64,000 nucleotides of DNA from Comamonas terrae (GCF_001544075.1 NZ_BCNT01000006.1:124001-188000); one strand, 5' to 3'. Shown: positions 28,621 through 37,084, counted from the first letter of the stretch. Translations and numbers: made by a program. The notes: generated from the letters alone by a model not told the origin.

Positions 28621-28843
28621 CTGAACGCTTCTACTCTTGCCGCTGCGCAATGCAAGTTGCGCGCCAGTTCGTCGCACAGGGCGCCGCTTTCCGAAGCGGC
28701 CCCAAACTGGTGCGAGGCGCGAACGAACAGGTCCCGGCAAAGGGCTCCCAGGCACCAAGCTGAAGCATCTCCAGCAGGCCGATGCACGGCAGGCAATCCG
28801 GCACGCCTATTGCTTGAATGGTTCCACGAGTAGAAGCGTTCAG
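28621..28843. promoter_or_regulatory. Pair of inverted 16-bp sites in the divergent promoter region
   Basis: CTGAACGCTTCTACTC (28621-28636) and its exact reverse complement (28828-28843) enclose 191 bp. Each copy points the same way relative to its own gene, about 80 bp before the oxygenase start and about 100 bp before the binding-protein start. The simplest reading is one operator used twice. The rest of the 404-bp gap shows no ORF with a ribosome site. Confidence 0.6.
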
Positions 28844-28945
28844 CCTTGCGCATCGCGCAGCGCCCGGAAATTGCTCATGTCATTCCCGCCATCGGACACC
28901 GGTGCCTTGGCGGGGTTGTTGTCCTCCTGACCTGAGACATCCATC

Positions 28946-29962
28946 ATGCAACGCCGCCATTTCCTAGCCGCTCTTCCCGTTGCCTGCGCGCCGCTGGCCC
29001 ATGCGCAGGACAGGACTCTCGTCCCGCTCAAGTTCACGCTGGACTACCGCATCACGTCCCAGACAGCGCCGTTCCTGCTGGCGCAGCAAAAAGGCTACTA
29101 TCGCGAGGAAGGCCTGGACGTGTCCATCGACGTGGGCTCGGGCTCGGTGGCATCCATCACGCGCGTCGCCAGCGGCGCCTACCAGCTGGGGCTGGGCGAT
29201 CTCAGCGCCCTGATCGAGTTCCAGGCACAGAACCCCGGCGCGGCCAGGGTGCAGGCCGTCTACCAGTACTACAACCGGGCGCCTTTCGTCATCATCGGCC
29301 GCAAGGACCGCGGCATCGGCCAGGATTTCGCCAGCCTCAAGGGCAAGAAGGTGGCTGCCGCGGCGGTGGAGTCCACACGCCGTGCCTGGCCCATCGTGGC
29401 CCGCAGGCAGAACCTGCCGGCCGACCTGTTCACCTGGTCCACCACCGAATTCTCGGCGCGCGACAACGTGATGGTGCGCGGCGACGTGGACGCGGCCACC
29501 TATTTCCACGACTCGGCCGTGTCGCTGTTCGCCCGCATGAAGCCCGAGGAGCTGGCCGTGCTGCGCTATACCGATGCAGGCGTGCACCTCTACGGCAATG
29601 CCATCCTGGCATCCGGCAACCTGATGGCCGAGCGTCCCCAGGCGGTCGCGGCCTTTCTGCGCGCCAGCAACCGCGCCATCGTCGAGACCCTGGCCGATCC
29701 GGGCCCCGCGCTGGCCGCCATGCGCCAGCGCGAACCCATCCTCGACGAGAAGGTGGAGCTGGCACGCTGGGCCATCACCCGCCAGTACGTGGCCGGCGCC
29801 GACACGCACAGGCACGGCCTGGGCGACATCCATCCGCAGTTGCTGGCCCAGCAGATAGCGGAAGTGGCCCAGGCCTTCTCGCTCAAGGCCCAGCCCTCCG
29901 TCGACAGCATCTTCAACCGCAGCCTGCTGCCCACAGCAGCGGCACGCACGGCCAAGGCCTGA
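28946..29962 (+). CDS. ABC-transporter periplasmic binding protein, NMT1/SsuA-like (first)
   Basis: A 338-residue secreted solute receptor. The signal MQRRHFLAALPVACAPLAHA is followed by LVPLKFTLDYRITSQTAPFLLAQQKGYYREEGLDV, the NMT1/THI5-type opening. Substrates of this family include pyrimidines, taurine, nitrate and riboflavin-like compounds. It is first of five genes (receptor, deaminase, receptor, ATPase, permease). It is about one-third identical by eye to the second receptor of the operon, as in GSVASITRVASGAYQLGLGDLSALIEFQAQNP against the equivalent there, so it probably arose by duplication. Confidence 0.88.
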   Translation: MQRRHFLAALPVACAPLAHAQDRTLVPLKFTLDYRITSQTAPFLLAQQKGYYREEGLDVSIDVGSGSVASITRVASGAYQLGLGDLSALIEFQAQNPGAARVQAVYQYYNRAPFVIIGRKDRGIGQDFASLKGKKVAAAAVESTRRAWPIVARRQNLPADLFTWSTTEFSARDNVMVRGDVDAATYFHDSAVSLFARMKPEELAVLRYTDAGVHLYGNAILASGNLMAERPQAVAAFLRASNRAIVETLADPGPALAAMRQREPILDEKVELARWAITRQYVAGADTHRHGLGDIHPQLLAQQIAEVAQAFSLKAQPSVDSIFNRSLLPTAAARTAKA

Positions 29963-29968
29963 AGGCGG

Positions 29969-30490
29969 ATGCATATGGCAAATTCCACCCCCTCCATGCC
30001 TGTCGAATGCAGGCTTCACGAGCACGACGACCGCCATCTGCGCCAGGCCATCGCGCTGGCCGACCGGGCCCGCGCGCGCGGCAACCGGCCTTTTGGCGCG
30101 CTCATCGTCGGTGCCGACGGCAGCGTGCTTGCACAGGCCTCGAATGCCAACGGCGAAAGCGGCGACTGCACGGCACATGCCGAGCTGTCGGCCATCCGCG
30201 CAGCCAGTCCGCATCACACCCGCGAACAGCTTGCGGGCGCCACGCTCTATTCGTCGGCGGAGCCCTGCGTGATGTGCGCAGGCGCCATCTTCTGGTCCGC
30301 CATAGGCCGCGTGGTCTACGGCATAGACGCGGTGCGGCTGCGCGCCTTCCGTGGCGAGCGGCTGGACCAGAAGGACGCCGAGCTGTCCTGCCGCGATGTG
30401 TTCGCGGCCTCCTCGCACCCCATCGAATGCATAGGCCCGGCGCTGATCGAGGAGGCCTCGGCCTCCCACCGCGGCGCCTGGAAAAGCTGA
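29969..30490 (+). CDS. Zinc-dependent nucleobase/nucleoside deaminase (CDA fold)
   Basis: A 173-residue member of the cytidine-deaminase fold, closest in layout to guanine deaminase and tRNA-adenosine deaminase. The catalytic zinc site is H70-A-E72 and C100-x2-C103 in SSAEPCVMCAG. PFGALIV near 41-47 matches the guanine-deaminase-type opening. It lies six bases after the first receptor gene, inside an uptake operon, so it probably deaminates the imported compound. AAGG is three bases before the ATG used; a second in-frame ATG at 29975 has nine-base spacing and is equally plausible. Confidence 0.87.
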   Translation: MHMANSTPSMPVECRLHEHDDRHLRQAIALADRARARGNRPFGALIVGADGSVLAQASNANGESGDCTAHAELSAIRAASPHHTREQLAGATLYSSAEPCVMCAGAIFWSAIGRVVYGIDAVRLRAFRGERLDQKDAELSCRDVFAASSHPIECIGPALIEEASASHRGAWKS

Positions 30491-30530
30491 TCCCCATTCC
30501 CGTTTTCATTTCATCAGAGAGGAAGCCACC

Positions 30531-31556
30531 ATGCAAAAACGACTGTTCCTGCACACCGTACTGGCGCTGTCCGCCTGTGCCGGCCTGGCGCCGGCACAGG
30601 CCGCCACACCGCTGAAATTCCAGCTCGACTGGCGCTTCGAAGGCCCGGCCGCATTCTTTCTCCAGCCGGCTGCAAAGGGCTACTTCAGGGAAGCAGGCCT
30701 GGATGTCGCCATCGACGCCGGCAGCGGCTCGGGCGGCGTGGTGCAGCGCGTGGCCTCGGGCGCCTACGACATGGGTTTTGCCGACCTGGCCGCGCTGATG
30801 GAGTTCCAGGCCAACAACCCCGACGTGCCCAACCAGCCCGTGGCCGTGATGATGGTCTACAACAACACGCCTGCCTCGGTGATGGCGCTGAAGAAAAGCG
30901 GCATCGCCAGGCCTGCCGACCTGACGGGCAAAAAGCTGGGCGCGCCGGTGTTCGACGCGGGCCGGCGCGGCTTTGCGCTGTTCGCCAAGGCCAACCAGGT
31001 GGGATCCGTTCAGTGGACGGCGATGGATCCGCCGCTGCGCGAGACCATGCTGGTGCGCGGCGATGTCGATGCGATCACCGGCTTCACCTTCACCTCGCTG
31101 CTGAACCTGGAGGCACGCGGCGTCAAGGCCGCCGACATCACCGTGATGCCTTTCGCCGACTACGGCGTCAAGCTCTACGGCAACGCCATCATCGCCAGCC
31201 CCCGGCTCATCAAGGAGAACCCGGCAGCGGTGAAGGCCTTCCTGCAGGCCTTCACCCGGGGCGCCAGGGAAGTCATGGCCGACCCCGGCGCGGCCATTGC
31301 CTATGTGAAGGAACGCGACGGCATCGTCAACACGCAGCTGGAAACACGCCGCCTGCAACTGGCCATTGCCACCGTGGTGAACACCCCCGACGCGCGCGCA
31401 GAAGGCTTCGGCCAGATCGCGCCCACGCGCCTGGCGCTGATGGCATCGCAGGTCTCGGATGTGTATGGAACCAAGACGCGGGTCAAGCCGGAAGCCGTCT
31501 GGAACGGCAGCTTCCTGCCCACGGCCGCCGAACGCCATGTGCTACCCAGCAAGTAA
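30531..31556 (+). CDS. ABC-transporter periplasmic binding protein, NMT1/SsuA-like (second)
   Basis: A 341-residue secreted receptor, signal MQKRLFLHTVLALSACAGLAPAQA, mature part starting TPLKFQLDWRFEGPAAFFL. The GSGSGGVVQRVASGAYDMG and YGNAIIASPRLI segments match the first receptor. GAGAGGAAG precedes the ATG. Two receptors served by one ATPase and one permease suggests two related ligands, or one high- and one low-affinity receptor. A family-A repeat separates it from the ATPase gene. Confidence 0.88.
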   Translation: MQKRLFLHTVLALSACAGLAPAQAATPLKFQLDWRFEGPAAFFLQPAAKGYFREAGLDVAIDAGSGSGGVVQRVASGAYDMGFADLAALMEFQANNPDVPNQPVAVMMVYNNTPASVMALKKSGIARPADLTGKKLGAPVFDAGRRGFALFAKANQVGSVQWTAMDPPLRETMLVRGDVDAITGFTFTSLLNLEARGVKAADITVMPFADYGVKLYGNAIIASPRLIKENPAAVKAFLQAFTRGAREVMADPGAAIAYVKERDGIVNTQLETRRLQLAIATVVNTPDARAEGFGQIAPTRLALMASQVSDVYGTKTRVKPEAVWNGSFLPTAAERHVLPSK

Positions 31557-31567
31557 GCATCAATTTC

Positions 31568-31606
31568 AATAGCTACCAGCGCTTGCCACACAAGCGCCTG
31601 AACCGG
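31568..31606. repeat. Family-A palindromic repeat (copy 5)
   Basis: AATAGCTACCAGCGCTT (31568-31584), a 7-nt spacer, then AAGCGCCTGAACCGG, in which the right arm has decayed past AAGCGC, then TTTTT. It sits inside the ABC operon, eight bases before the ATPase start. Confidence 0.65.
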
Positions 31607-31613
31607 TTTTTCT

Positions 31614-32459
31614 ATGCATTCTGTTGAATCCGACCCCGCAGCTCCTTTCGTGGAATTCCGCGACGTCTGGCTGGCCTACAACGAAGAGCTGCTGCGCGCC
31701 AACCACTTTGCCGTGGAGGGCATCGACCTGCAGGTGCGCCGCGGCGAGTTCATCGCCATCGTCGGCCCCTCGGGCTGCGGCAAGTCCACCTTCATGAAGC
31801 TGACCACGGGGCTGAAGATGCCGTCCATCGGCCGCATCCTCGTGGCCGGCGAGCGCGTGACCGGGCCGCTCAAGATCTCGGGCATGGCCTTCCAGGCGCC
31901 GTCGCTGCTGCCCTGGCGCACCACGGTGGACAACGTGCTGCTGCCGCTGGAGATCGTCGAGCCGCACCGCGGCCGGTTCAAGGCCCGGCGCCAGGAGTAC
32001 GAGGCCCGTGCCCGCGCGCTGCTGCAGAAGGTGGGGCTGGCCGGCTACGAGGACAAGTACCCCTGGCAGCTGTCGGGCGGCATGCAGCAGCGCGCCAGCA
32101 TCTGCCGCGCGCTGATCCACGAGCCGCAGATGCTGCTGCTCGACGAGCCCTTCGGCGCGCTCGACGCCTTCACCCGCGAGGAGCTGTGGTGCATCCTGCG
32201 CGACCTGCAGGCCGAGCAGGGCTTCAACGTCATCCTGGTCACGCACGACCTGCGCGAGAGCGTGTTCCTGGCCGACACGGTCTACGTGATGAGCAAGAGC
32301 CCCGGCCGCTTCGTCGTGCGCCGCGAAATCGGCTTCCCGCGTCCGCGCGACCTGGCGCTGACCTATACCCCCGAGTTCACCGACATCGTGCTCGAGCTGC
32401 GCGGCCACATCGGCGCCATGCGCCACGCCCCGGCCGGCGGCGCCGCCATCCATCCATAA
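31614..32459 (+). CDS. ABC-transporter ATPase (nitrate/taurine/NMT1 type)
   Basis: A 281-residue cytoplasmic ATPase. Walker A GPSGCGKST (51-59), signature LSGGMQQ (153-159), Walker B MLLLDEPF with D177-E178, and the switch histidine in VILVTHDLRES. The Q-loop is AFQAPSLLPWRTT. It powers uptake with the permease 18 bp downstream and the two upstream receptors. An N-terminal polar stretch of about ten residues precedes the domain. Confidence 0.93.
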   Translation: MHSVESDPAAPFVEFRDVWLAYNEELLRANHFAVEGIDLQVRRGEFIAIVGPSGCGKSTFMKLTTGLKMPSIGRILVAGERVTGPLKISGMAFQAPSLLPWRTTVDNVLLPLEIVEPHRGRFKARRQEYEARARALLQKVGLAGYEDKYPWQLSGGMQQRASICRALIHEPQMLLLDEPFGALDAFTREELWCILRDLQAEQGFNVILVTHDLRESVFLADTVYVMSKSPGRFVVRREIGFPRPRDLALTYTPEFTDIVLELRGHIGAMRHAPAGGAAIHP

Positions 32460-32477
32460 GACCAGAGGGAACATCGC

Positions 32478-33245
32478 ATGCAACGCAAGAACGTGGAACG
32501 CTGGGCGCCGTGGGTGGTGCTGCTGGCCGTCGTCGTGCTGTGGCAGATCATCTGCTCGGGCTTCGGAGTGTCGGAGTTCATCTTCCCCAGCCCGCTGACC
32601 ATAGGCCGGCAGCTGGCGGAGTTCAGCGGCGTCATCGCCGGCCACGCCTGGCGCACCTTCTGGGTGACGATGGCGGGCTTCGGCCTCGCCATCGTGGTGG
32701 GCGTGCTGCTGGGCTTTCTGATCGGCTCGTCGCGCCTGGCCTACGCGGCTTTCTATCCGCTGATGACGGCCTTCAACGCCCTGCCCAAGGCGGCCTTCGT
32801 GCCCATCCTCGTGGTGTGGTTCGGCATCGGCGCGGGGCCGGCCATCCTCACGGCCTTCCTGATCAGCTTCTTCCCGATCACGGTCAACATCGCCACCGGC
32901 CTGGCCACGCTGGAGCCCGAGCTGGAGGACGTGCTGCGCGTGCTGGGCGCCAGGCGCTGGGACGTGCTGGTCAAGGTCGGCCTACCGCGCTCGCTGCCCT
33001 ACTTCTACGCCTCGCTCAAGGTGGCGATCACGCTGGCCTTCGTGGGCACCACGGTGAGCGAGATGACGGCCGCCAACGAGGGCATTGGCTACCTGCTGGT
33101 GTCGGCCGGCTCGTCGATGCAGATGGGGCTGGCCTTCGCGGGCCTGATCGTGGTCGGCGCCATGGCCATGCTGATGTACGAGCTGTTCAGCGCCATCGAG
33201 AAGCATACGACGGGGTGGGCGCGGAGGGGTTCTCAGAATGACTAG
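32478..33245 (+). CDS. ABC-transporter inner-membrane permease (SsuC/NrtB type)
   Basis: A 255-residue permease with about six membrane helices. The EAA loop that contacts the ATPase is LEDVLRVLGARRWDVLVKVG, followed by LPRSLPYFYASLK. AGAGGGAAC precedes the ATG. It is the last gene of the five-gene uptake operon; the sequence after it carries no strong terminator. Confidence 0.93.
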   Translation: MQRKNVERWAPWVVLLAVVVLWQIICSGFGVSEFIFPSPLTIGRQLAEFSGVIAGHAWRTFWVTMAGFGLAIVVGVLLGFLIGSSRLAYAAFYPLMTAFNALPKAAFVPILVVWFGIGAGPAILTAFLISFFPITVNIATGLATLEPELEDVLRVLGARRWDVLVKVGLPRSLPYFYASLKVAITLAFVGTTVSEMTAANEGIGYLLVSAGSSMQMGLAFAGLIVVGAMAMLMYELFSAIEKHTTGWARRGSQND

Positions 33246-33738
33246 GGCCAGCCACCTCGACCCGAGAGATGCGTTGACCCGCCGCGGCCCCAGGCGTGCA
33301 CGATCGCCACGTGCACTTGCTTGGGCGCCGCGACGGCTCCAGCCGCGCAGCCGTGGCGTCGGTGAGCAGTGCCCAGGCGTGGTCGAGCAGCGTTCAGTGC
33401 TGCTGCCGGACGCGACCCAGCCTGGAAGCGTCGTCCAGTATGAAGATGTCCGCCGCCTGACGGAGGATGCACTCCTTCAGGTAGGCCTGCTCGGCCCTGG
33501 CTTCGCACGGCCCGATGCCGGCGTCCCCTGTCCGTCCCCGCGAATCCTGCCGACGCTGAAGCGCGACGGCGCCATCCGGGGCAGAGCGGGACACCGTGGC
33601 CTCGAAATGCTCCGCGAAAGCCAGGTGATCGATATCAGCGGTCTCGCTCGACAGAACGAGTTCGGGAATTTCAACGGTGATGGCCGGTAGCTTGCCGGGA
33701 GCGGCTGCGCGCATCGCAGCTTTCCCGGCGCTTCGCAT
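33246..33738 (-). pseudogene. Possible remnant of a DeoR/GlpR-type regulator (C-terminal part)
   Basis: On the minus strand a 114-codon frame (33738-33394) contains AEQAYLKECILRQAAD followed by IFILDDASRLGR. This looks like the DeoR effector-domain segment where a lysine-type loop is followed by a LADASKLGR-like motif. A TGA interrupts the frame, and reading through gives TLLDHAWALLTDATAA, again like the family's TLVTDA segment. The helix-turn-helix part is missing; its place is taken by tetR. The stretch has no proper start or ribosome site. A chance resemblance is possible. Apart from this I see nothing in the 508-bp gap. Confidence 0.3.
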
Positions 33739-33753
33739 TCCGCTTGCCGCTTT

Positions 33754-34512
33754 TCATTGGCGGCGCGGGGCTGTTTCATCCGCTCCCGCTTTGAATCCCG
33801 CTGCCGTGAATGCCACGAGCTGGGCGATGACCTGCTCCACCGGCTCCTTGCGGTGGGCATCGTTGAGCAGGGAGCTGACGCGCCCATTGTCGGAGCGGAT
33901 GTACATCATCGCCCCGTACATGCACTCCAGCCGCCACTGGAATGCGGTGTCGCTCAAGTGCGGTGCCGCTTGGCGCAGCAGCCGTGCGAAGCGCTGCGCG
34001 ACAGGGTCGTAGGCCTGGAATACGACTTCGCGCACCTCCTGCAACGGATCGACGGAGCACAGGGCCGTCACCCGGTTGAAGGCGGCTTCGCTCGGGCTAT
34101 AGGCCGTATGCAAGGCCGGCGCGATGAAGGCCTGCAGCACCTCTTCAATGGCCGGCGCCTGCGCACGCTGCTCCAATCCGGACAGCAAGGCTTCACGCTG
34201 CTCGTTGACGCGCGAGACACGCTCTTCAAACAATGCCTTGAGCAGGCCGAGCTTGTTCTTGAAGTGGTAATGGATGGCGCCGGTATCCACGCCGGCATCC
34301 GCCATCACCGCACGCAGCGAGGTGCCTGCATACCCGTGCCGGGCAAACAACTGTTCGGCGGCCTGCAGCATGCGCCGGCGGGCCTGGGTCCGTGGAGCAT
34401 CACCGGGAAGGCCATCCGCCACATCGGCTGCACCGGGCGCGGCCCCGCGGCGGGGTCGCCCGCCTGCGCTTGCTCCATGGGGAAATGCGGCATCGGAAGT
34501 GATGTGCGTCAT
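33754..34512 (-). CDS. TetR/AcrR-family transcriptional regulator
   Basis: A 252-residue repressor-type protein. A disordered Gly/Pro/Ala-rich N-terminus (1-40) precedes the helix-turn-helix (about 43-90): RRRMLQAAEQLFARHGY, then TSLRAVMADAGVDTG and the recognition end AIHYHFKNKLGLL. The C-terminal ligand domain is variable. It diverges from a Bug receptor gene; an 18-bp dyad in the intervening promoter is the likely operator, so it probably controls that pair and itself. Confidence 0.92.
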   Translation of the reverse strand: MTHITSDAAFPHGASAGGRPRRGAAPGAADVADGLPGDAPRTQARRRMLQAAEQLFARHGYAGTSLRAVMADAGVDTGAIHYHFKNKLGLLKALFEERVSRVNEQREALLSGLEQRAQAPAIEEVLQAFIAPALHTAYSPSEAAFNRVTALCSVDPLQEVREVVFQAYDPVAQRFARLLRQAAPHLSDTAFQWRLECMYGAMMYIRSDNGRVSSLLNDAHRKEPVEQVIAQLVAFTAAGFKAGADETAPRRQ

Positions 34513-34570
34513 GGCTTCGAATGATAGGACCTGCAGCCATATCTTGCGGGGTCGAGTGGCACCGGCTTCA

Positions 34571-34599
34571 TTGTTTCAGTCGACTGACTGAATTATGAT
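34571..34599 (+). promoter_or_regulatory. Promoter of the Bug-cupin pair with an 18-bp dyad operator
   Basis: TTGTTT (34571-34576), a 17-bp spacer, TATGAT (34594-34599). The dyad TTCAGTC-GACT-GACTGAA (34575-34592) fills the spacer, with perfect 7-bp arms. A repressor bound there would block RNA polymerase. The adjacent divergent TetR is the natural candidate. Confidence 0.65.
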
Positions 34600-34637
34600 G
34601 TACGAGAACCCGGCCACCAACAACGAGGAAACCGAAC

Positions 34638-35600
34638 ATGAGCATCAGACGCTGTGCGCTGACAGCCGCTGCAGCCTTGGCCTGCATGCCTGGCTGGGGC
34701 CAGGTCCAGGACCCGCTGCCCCGCAAACCGCTGACGATCATCAACCCCTGGGCTGCGGGCAGTTCCACCGATGTGATGGCGCGCACCCTGGCCGATGCGT
34801 TGCACCAGCAGCTCGGCCAAAGCGTTGTGGTGATTTCACGCGAAGGCGGATCCGGCGTGATTGGCATGAACGTGCTGTCGCAGTCGCCCCCTGATGGTTC
34901 GACCCTGGCTTTTACGCCGATGACCCCCATCACCATCCAGCCTCATTACGTCAAGGGGCTCAAGCTCGATCCCGAAGCCGTGCAGCCCGTGTGCGGCGTT
35001 ACCGAAAACATCCTCGGCGTAAGCGTGCGCACCGACAGCCCCTACCAGAACATAGAGCAGTTGGTGGCAGCCGCCAGGCACAAGCCACTCAACTACGGCT
35101 CGCCCGGCCCCAACTCGGCGCCTTTTCTTGCCATGGACCAACTGGAACGGGACCAGAAGCTGCAGCTCAACCATATTCCCTACAAAGGCGATGCGGGCTC
35201 CATCCAGGAACTGCTCGCGGGCCGGCTGGATTTCGTCAGCAGCATCGTTGCGTCGGCGGCGCCGCATATCCGGGCGGGCAAGCTGCGCTTGCTCGCCGTC
35301 ACGTCGCAGCGGCGCCATCCGGCCTTTTCGGAGGTGCCCACCTTCCAGGAGCGGGGCATGCACGTCCAGGAAGATTCCTTCGCAGGACTGTTTGCCCCCC
35401 GCGGCGTGCCGCCGGCCGTGCTGGACAAACTCGATGCCGCCTGCGCCAGCGCCGCCGCGTCCGAAGCCGTCAGGCGCGTTGCGCAGCAGGGCGACCAGGT
35501 CGTGCGTTATCAAAACCACCGGCAATGGGAACAGCGCATCGCCGCCGAGTTCCGCAAGCAGGGCGAGACGGCCAGACGCAACGGTGCAGCAGCTCCCTGA
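34638..35600 (+). CDS. Bug-family (TctC-like) periplasmic solute receptor
   Basis: A 320-residue secreted receptor. Its signal ends near WGQVQ, followed by DPLPRKPLTIINPWAAGSSTDVMARTLADAL. The conserved GNVGGSG-type loop is here REGGSGVIGMNVL. IPYKGDAGSIQELLAGRLDF is the second ligand loop. Bug proteins bind carboxylates; no membrane TctAB partner is nearby, which is normal for Bug orphans. GAGGA precedes the ATG. A cupin gene follows after 20 bp, and both are likely under the divergent TetR. Confidence 0.92.
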   Translation: MSIRRCALTAAAALACMPGWGQVQDPLPRKPLTIINPWAAGSSTDVMARTLADALHQQLGQSVVVISREGGSGVIGMNVLSQSPPDGSTLAFTPMTPITIQPHYVKGLKLDPEAVQPVCGVTENILGVSVRTDSPYQNIEQLVAAARHKPLNYGSPGPNSAPFLAMDQLERDQKLQLNHIPYKGDAGSIQELLAGRLDFVSSIVASAAPHIRAGKLRLLAVTSQRRHPAFSEVPTFQERGMHVQEDSFAGLFAPRGVPPAVLDKLDAACASAAASEAVRRVAQQGDQVVRYQNHRQWEQRIAAEFRKQGETARRNGAAAP

Positions 35601-35620
35601 TTTTGACCAATGCAGACAAC

Positions 35621-36226
35621 ATGATCGATTCCACACCCCTCGCCCCCATTCGCCGCGTCGTGACAGCGAATGACGATCAAGGCCGGTCCTACGTTTGCGA
35701 GGACGGACCTTCTCCCGCGGTACGGTACGTGCCGGAGCGGCCCGGCTATCGCATCACCAACCTTTGGCGTACGGACGCCTCGCCTGCGCCGATCGAATCG
35801 CCCGATACCATTCATCTGCACCAGGGCGTGGCTCCCCCACCGTCCGGCACGGTGCTGCGCATTCTCGACATTCCTGCCGAACCGGCCGATCCGCAGGAGC
35901 TAGAGAAGGCGCTGAACGCCACGTTCTCACGCATGTACGGCGATGCGCACCGGAACGTGCAGCCCGGCGAGCATCCCGGCATGCACCGCACCGATTCGGT
36001 GGACTATGCCTTGATGCTGGAGGGCGAGCTGGTCGCCATCCTGGACAAGGAAGAAACGGTGCTGCGCGCAGGCGATGTACTGGTGCAGCGAGGCACCAAC
36101 CATGCCTGGGCCAACCGCTCAGGCAGGCCTGCACGCATCGCCTTCGTCCTGGTCGCCGCAAGCCCTGGCGGCGCGGTCGCCAAGCCCGTGGCCGGCAATC
36201 CGCCGCACGGCTTGCCGGAGCCATAG
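35621..36226 (+). CDS. Cupin-domain protein
   Basis: A 201-residue protein with one cupin barrel near the C-terminus: H-rich HPGMHRTDSVDYALMLEGE, then LRAGDVLVQRGTNHAWAN. The metal-binding histidine and glutamate are spaced as in cupin motif 1, and motif 2 (G-D-x6-G-x2-H) is present. The N-terminal half is unlike known enzymes. It follows the Bug receptor as part of a two-gene unit; it may act on the same substrate, but no reaction can be assigned. No clear ribosome site precedes the ATG. Confidence 0.82.
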   Translation: MIDSTPLAPIRRVVTANDDQGRSYVCEDGPSPAVRYVPERPGYRITNLWRTDASPAPIESPDTIHLHQGVAPPPSGTVLRILDIPAEPADPQELEKALNATFSRMYGDAHRNVQPGEHPGMHRTDSVDYALMLEGELVAILDKEETVLRAGDVLVQRGTNHAWANRSGRPARIAFVLVAASPGGAVAKPVAGNPPHGLPEP

Positions 36227-36242
36227 CCCGCGGGGCCGCTAC

Positions 36243-37073
36243 TCACATGGCCCAGATCCGGGGCGCAGCGGCCCGCAGCCCCCAAAGCTGGCTGCGCCAC
36301 AATGCCCAGGCGCTTTTGCACAGCGCCATGGCCGGCTCCACCACCGGTGCCAGCGCGCGCAGCACCAGCATGTGGTCGTTGGGCGCCGTCACGCCAGCCA
36401 CCACATCGGAGGGCGCGGCCTGCAGCAACTCGTGCGTGGCCTCCAGCAGCGCCTCGCGCTGCGCGCGCGCCACAGGCGAGCCGCTGGCGAACACCAGGCT
36501 GGCCAGGCAGCGCCGGCCGGCCAGGCCCAGGCCGCCGTCCAGCAGCAGATGATCGTGCGCCGCGATCACGCCGCGCTCCAGGAAACGGCCTGGCCATTCC
36601 AGGTGCTGGGTGAAACAGCCCTGCTCGAACGGCTGGCCGGCCAGCGGCAGGCCCAGGGCCGTCACGTCCCAGGCCAGCAGCTGCGCGCCTTCGGCCAGTT
36701 CCAGCTCCAGGTGGTTGACCGCCTCGCAGGCGTTGTAGGCAAGGGCCTCCAGCGGCAGCCATTCGAGCCGCGCGCCGGGCGCGAGGCTGAGCCGCGTGCG
36801 CTGCAGCGCGGGCTCGCCATTGCTCTTGTAGAAGCGCGTGGCGCCCGGCGTGGTGACCAGCGCGTGCGCGCCCTCGCCCACGCGCACGGCGATGTCCAGC
36901 ACGTCGCCGCCAACCAGGCCGCCCGGCGGATGCACGAGCACGTTGTGGCAGATGCCCGGCCCTTCCGGATACAGGCTCTTGAGCACGCGCAGCGGCCCGT
37001 CGTGCGTGAAGTGCACGGCCGTCCTGCCCTGTTGCGCGCGGTAGTCGAGATTCAGTTGTGCATGCCAGCCCAT
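36243..37073 (-). CDS. ureD: Urease accessory protein UreD
   Basis: Part of the UreD-UreF-UreG complex that loads nickel and CO2 into apo-urease. The 276-residue protein begins GWHAQLNLDYRAQQGRTAV. Family blocks are LKSLYPEGPGICHNVLVHPPGGLVGGD, TTPGATRFYKSNG, and PLEALAYNACEAVN. It is the last gene of the urtABCDE transcript, 11 bp after urtE, and is on the opposite strand and about 9 kb away from the start of the ureA-G genes. ATG of MGWHAQL has no strong ribosome site. Confidence 0.95.
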   Translation of the reverse strand: MGWHAQLNLDYRAQQGRTAVHFTHDGPLRVLKSLYPEGPGICHNVLVHPPGGLVGGDVLDIAVRVGEGAHALVTTPGATRFYKSNGEPALQRTRLSLAPGARLEWLPLEALAYNACEAVNHLELELAEGAQLLAWDVTALGLPLAGQPFEQGCFTQHLEWPGRFLERGVIAAHDHLLLDGGLGLAGRRCLASLVFASGSPVARAQREALLEATHELLQAAPSDVVAGVTAPNDHMLVLRALAPVVEPAMALCKSAWALWRSQLWGLRAAAPRIWAM

Positions 37074-37084
37074 GGGCCCCGATC

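Noticed and set aside
28946..33245. The ABC operon as a thiamine-precursor (ThiXYZ) system
   Set aside because: No thi gene or TPP element is near, and tenA lies 25 kb away in another unit. The deaminase and oxygenase suggest a different ligand.
33238..33690. A 150-codon plus-strand frame after the ABC permease
   Set aside because: It has no ribosome site, Arg/Pro-rich shadow composition and no domain, and it begins inside the permease gene.
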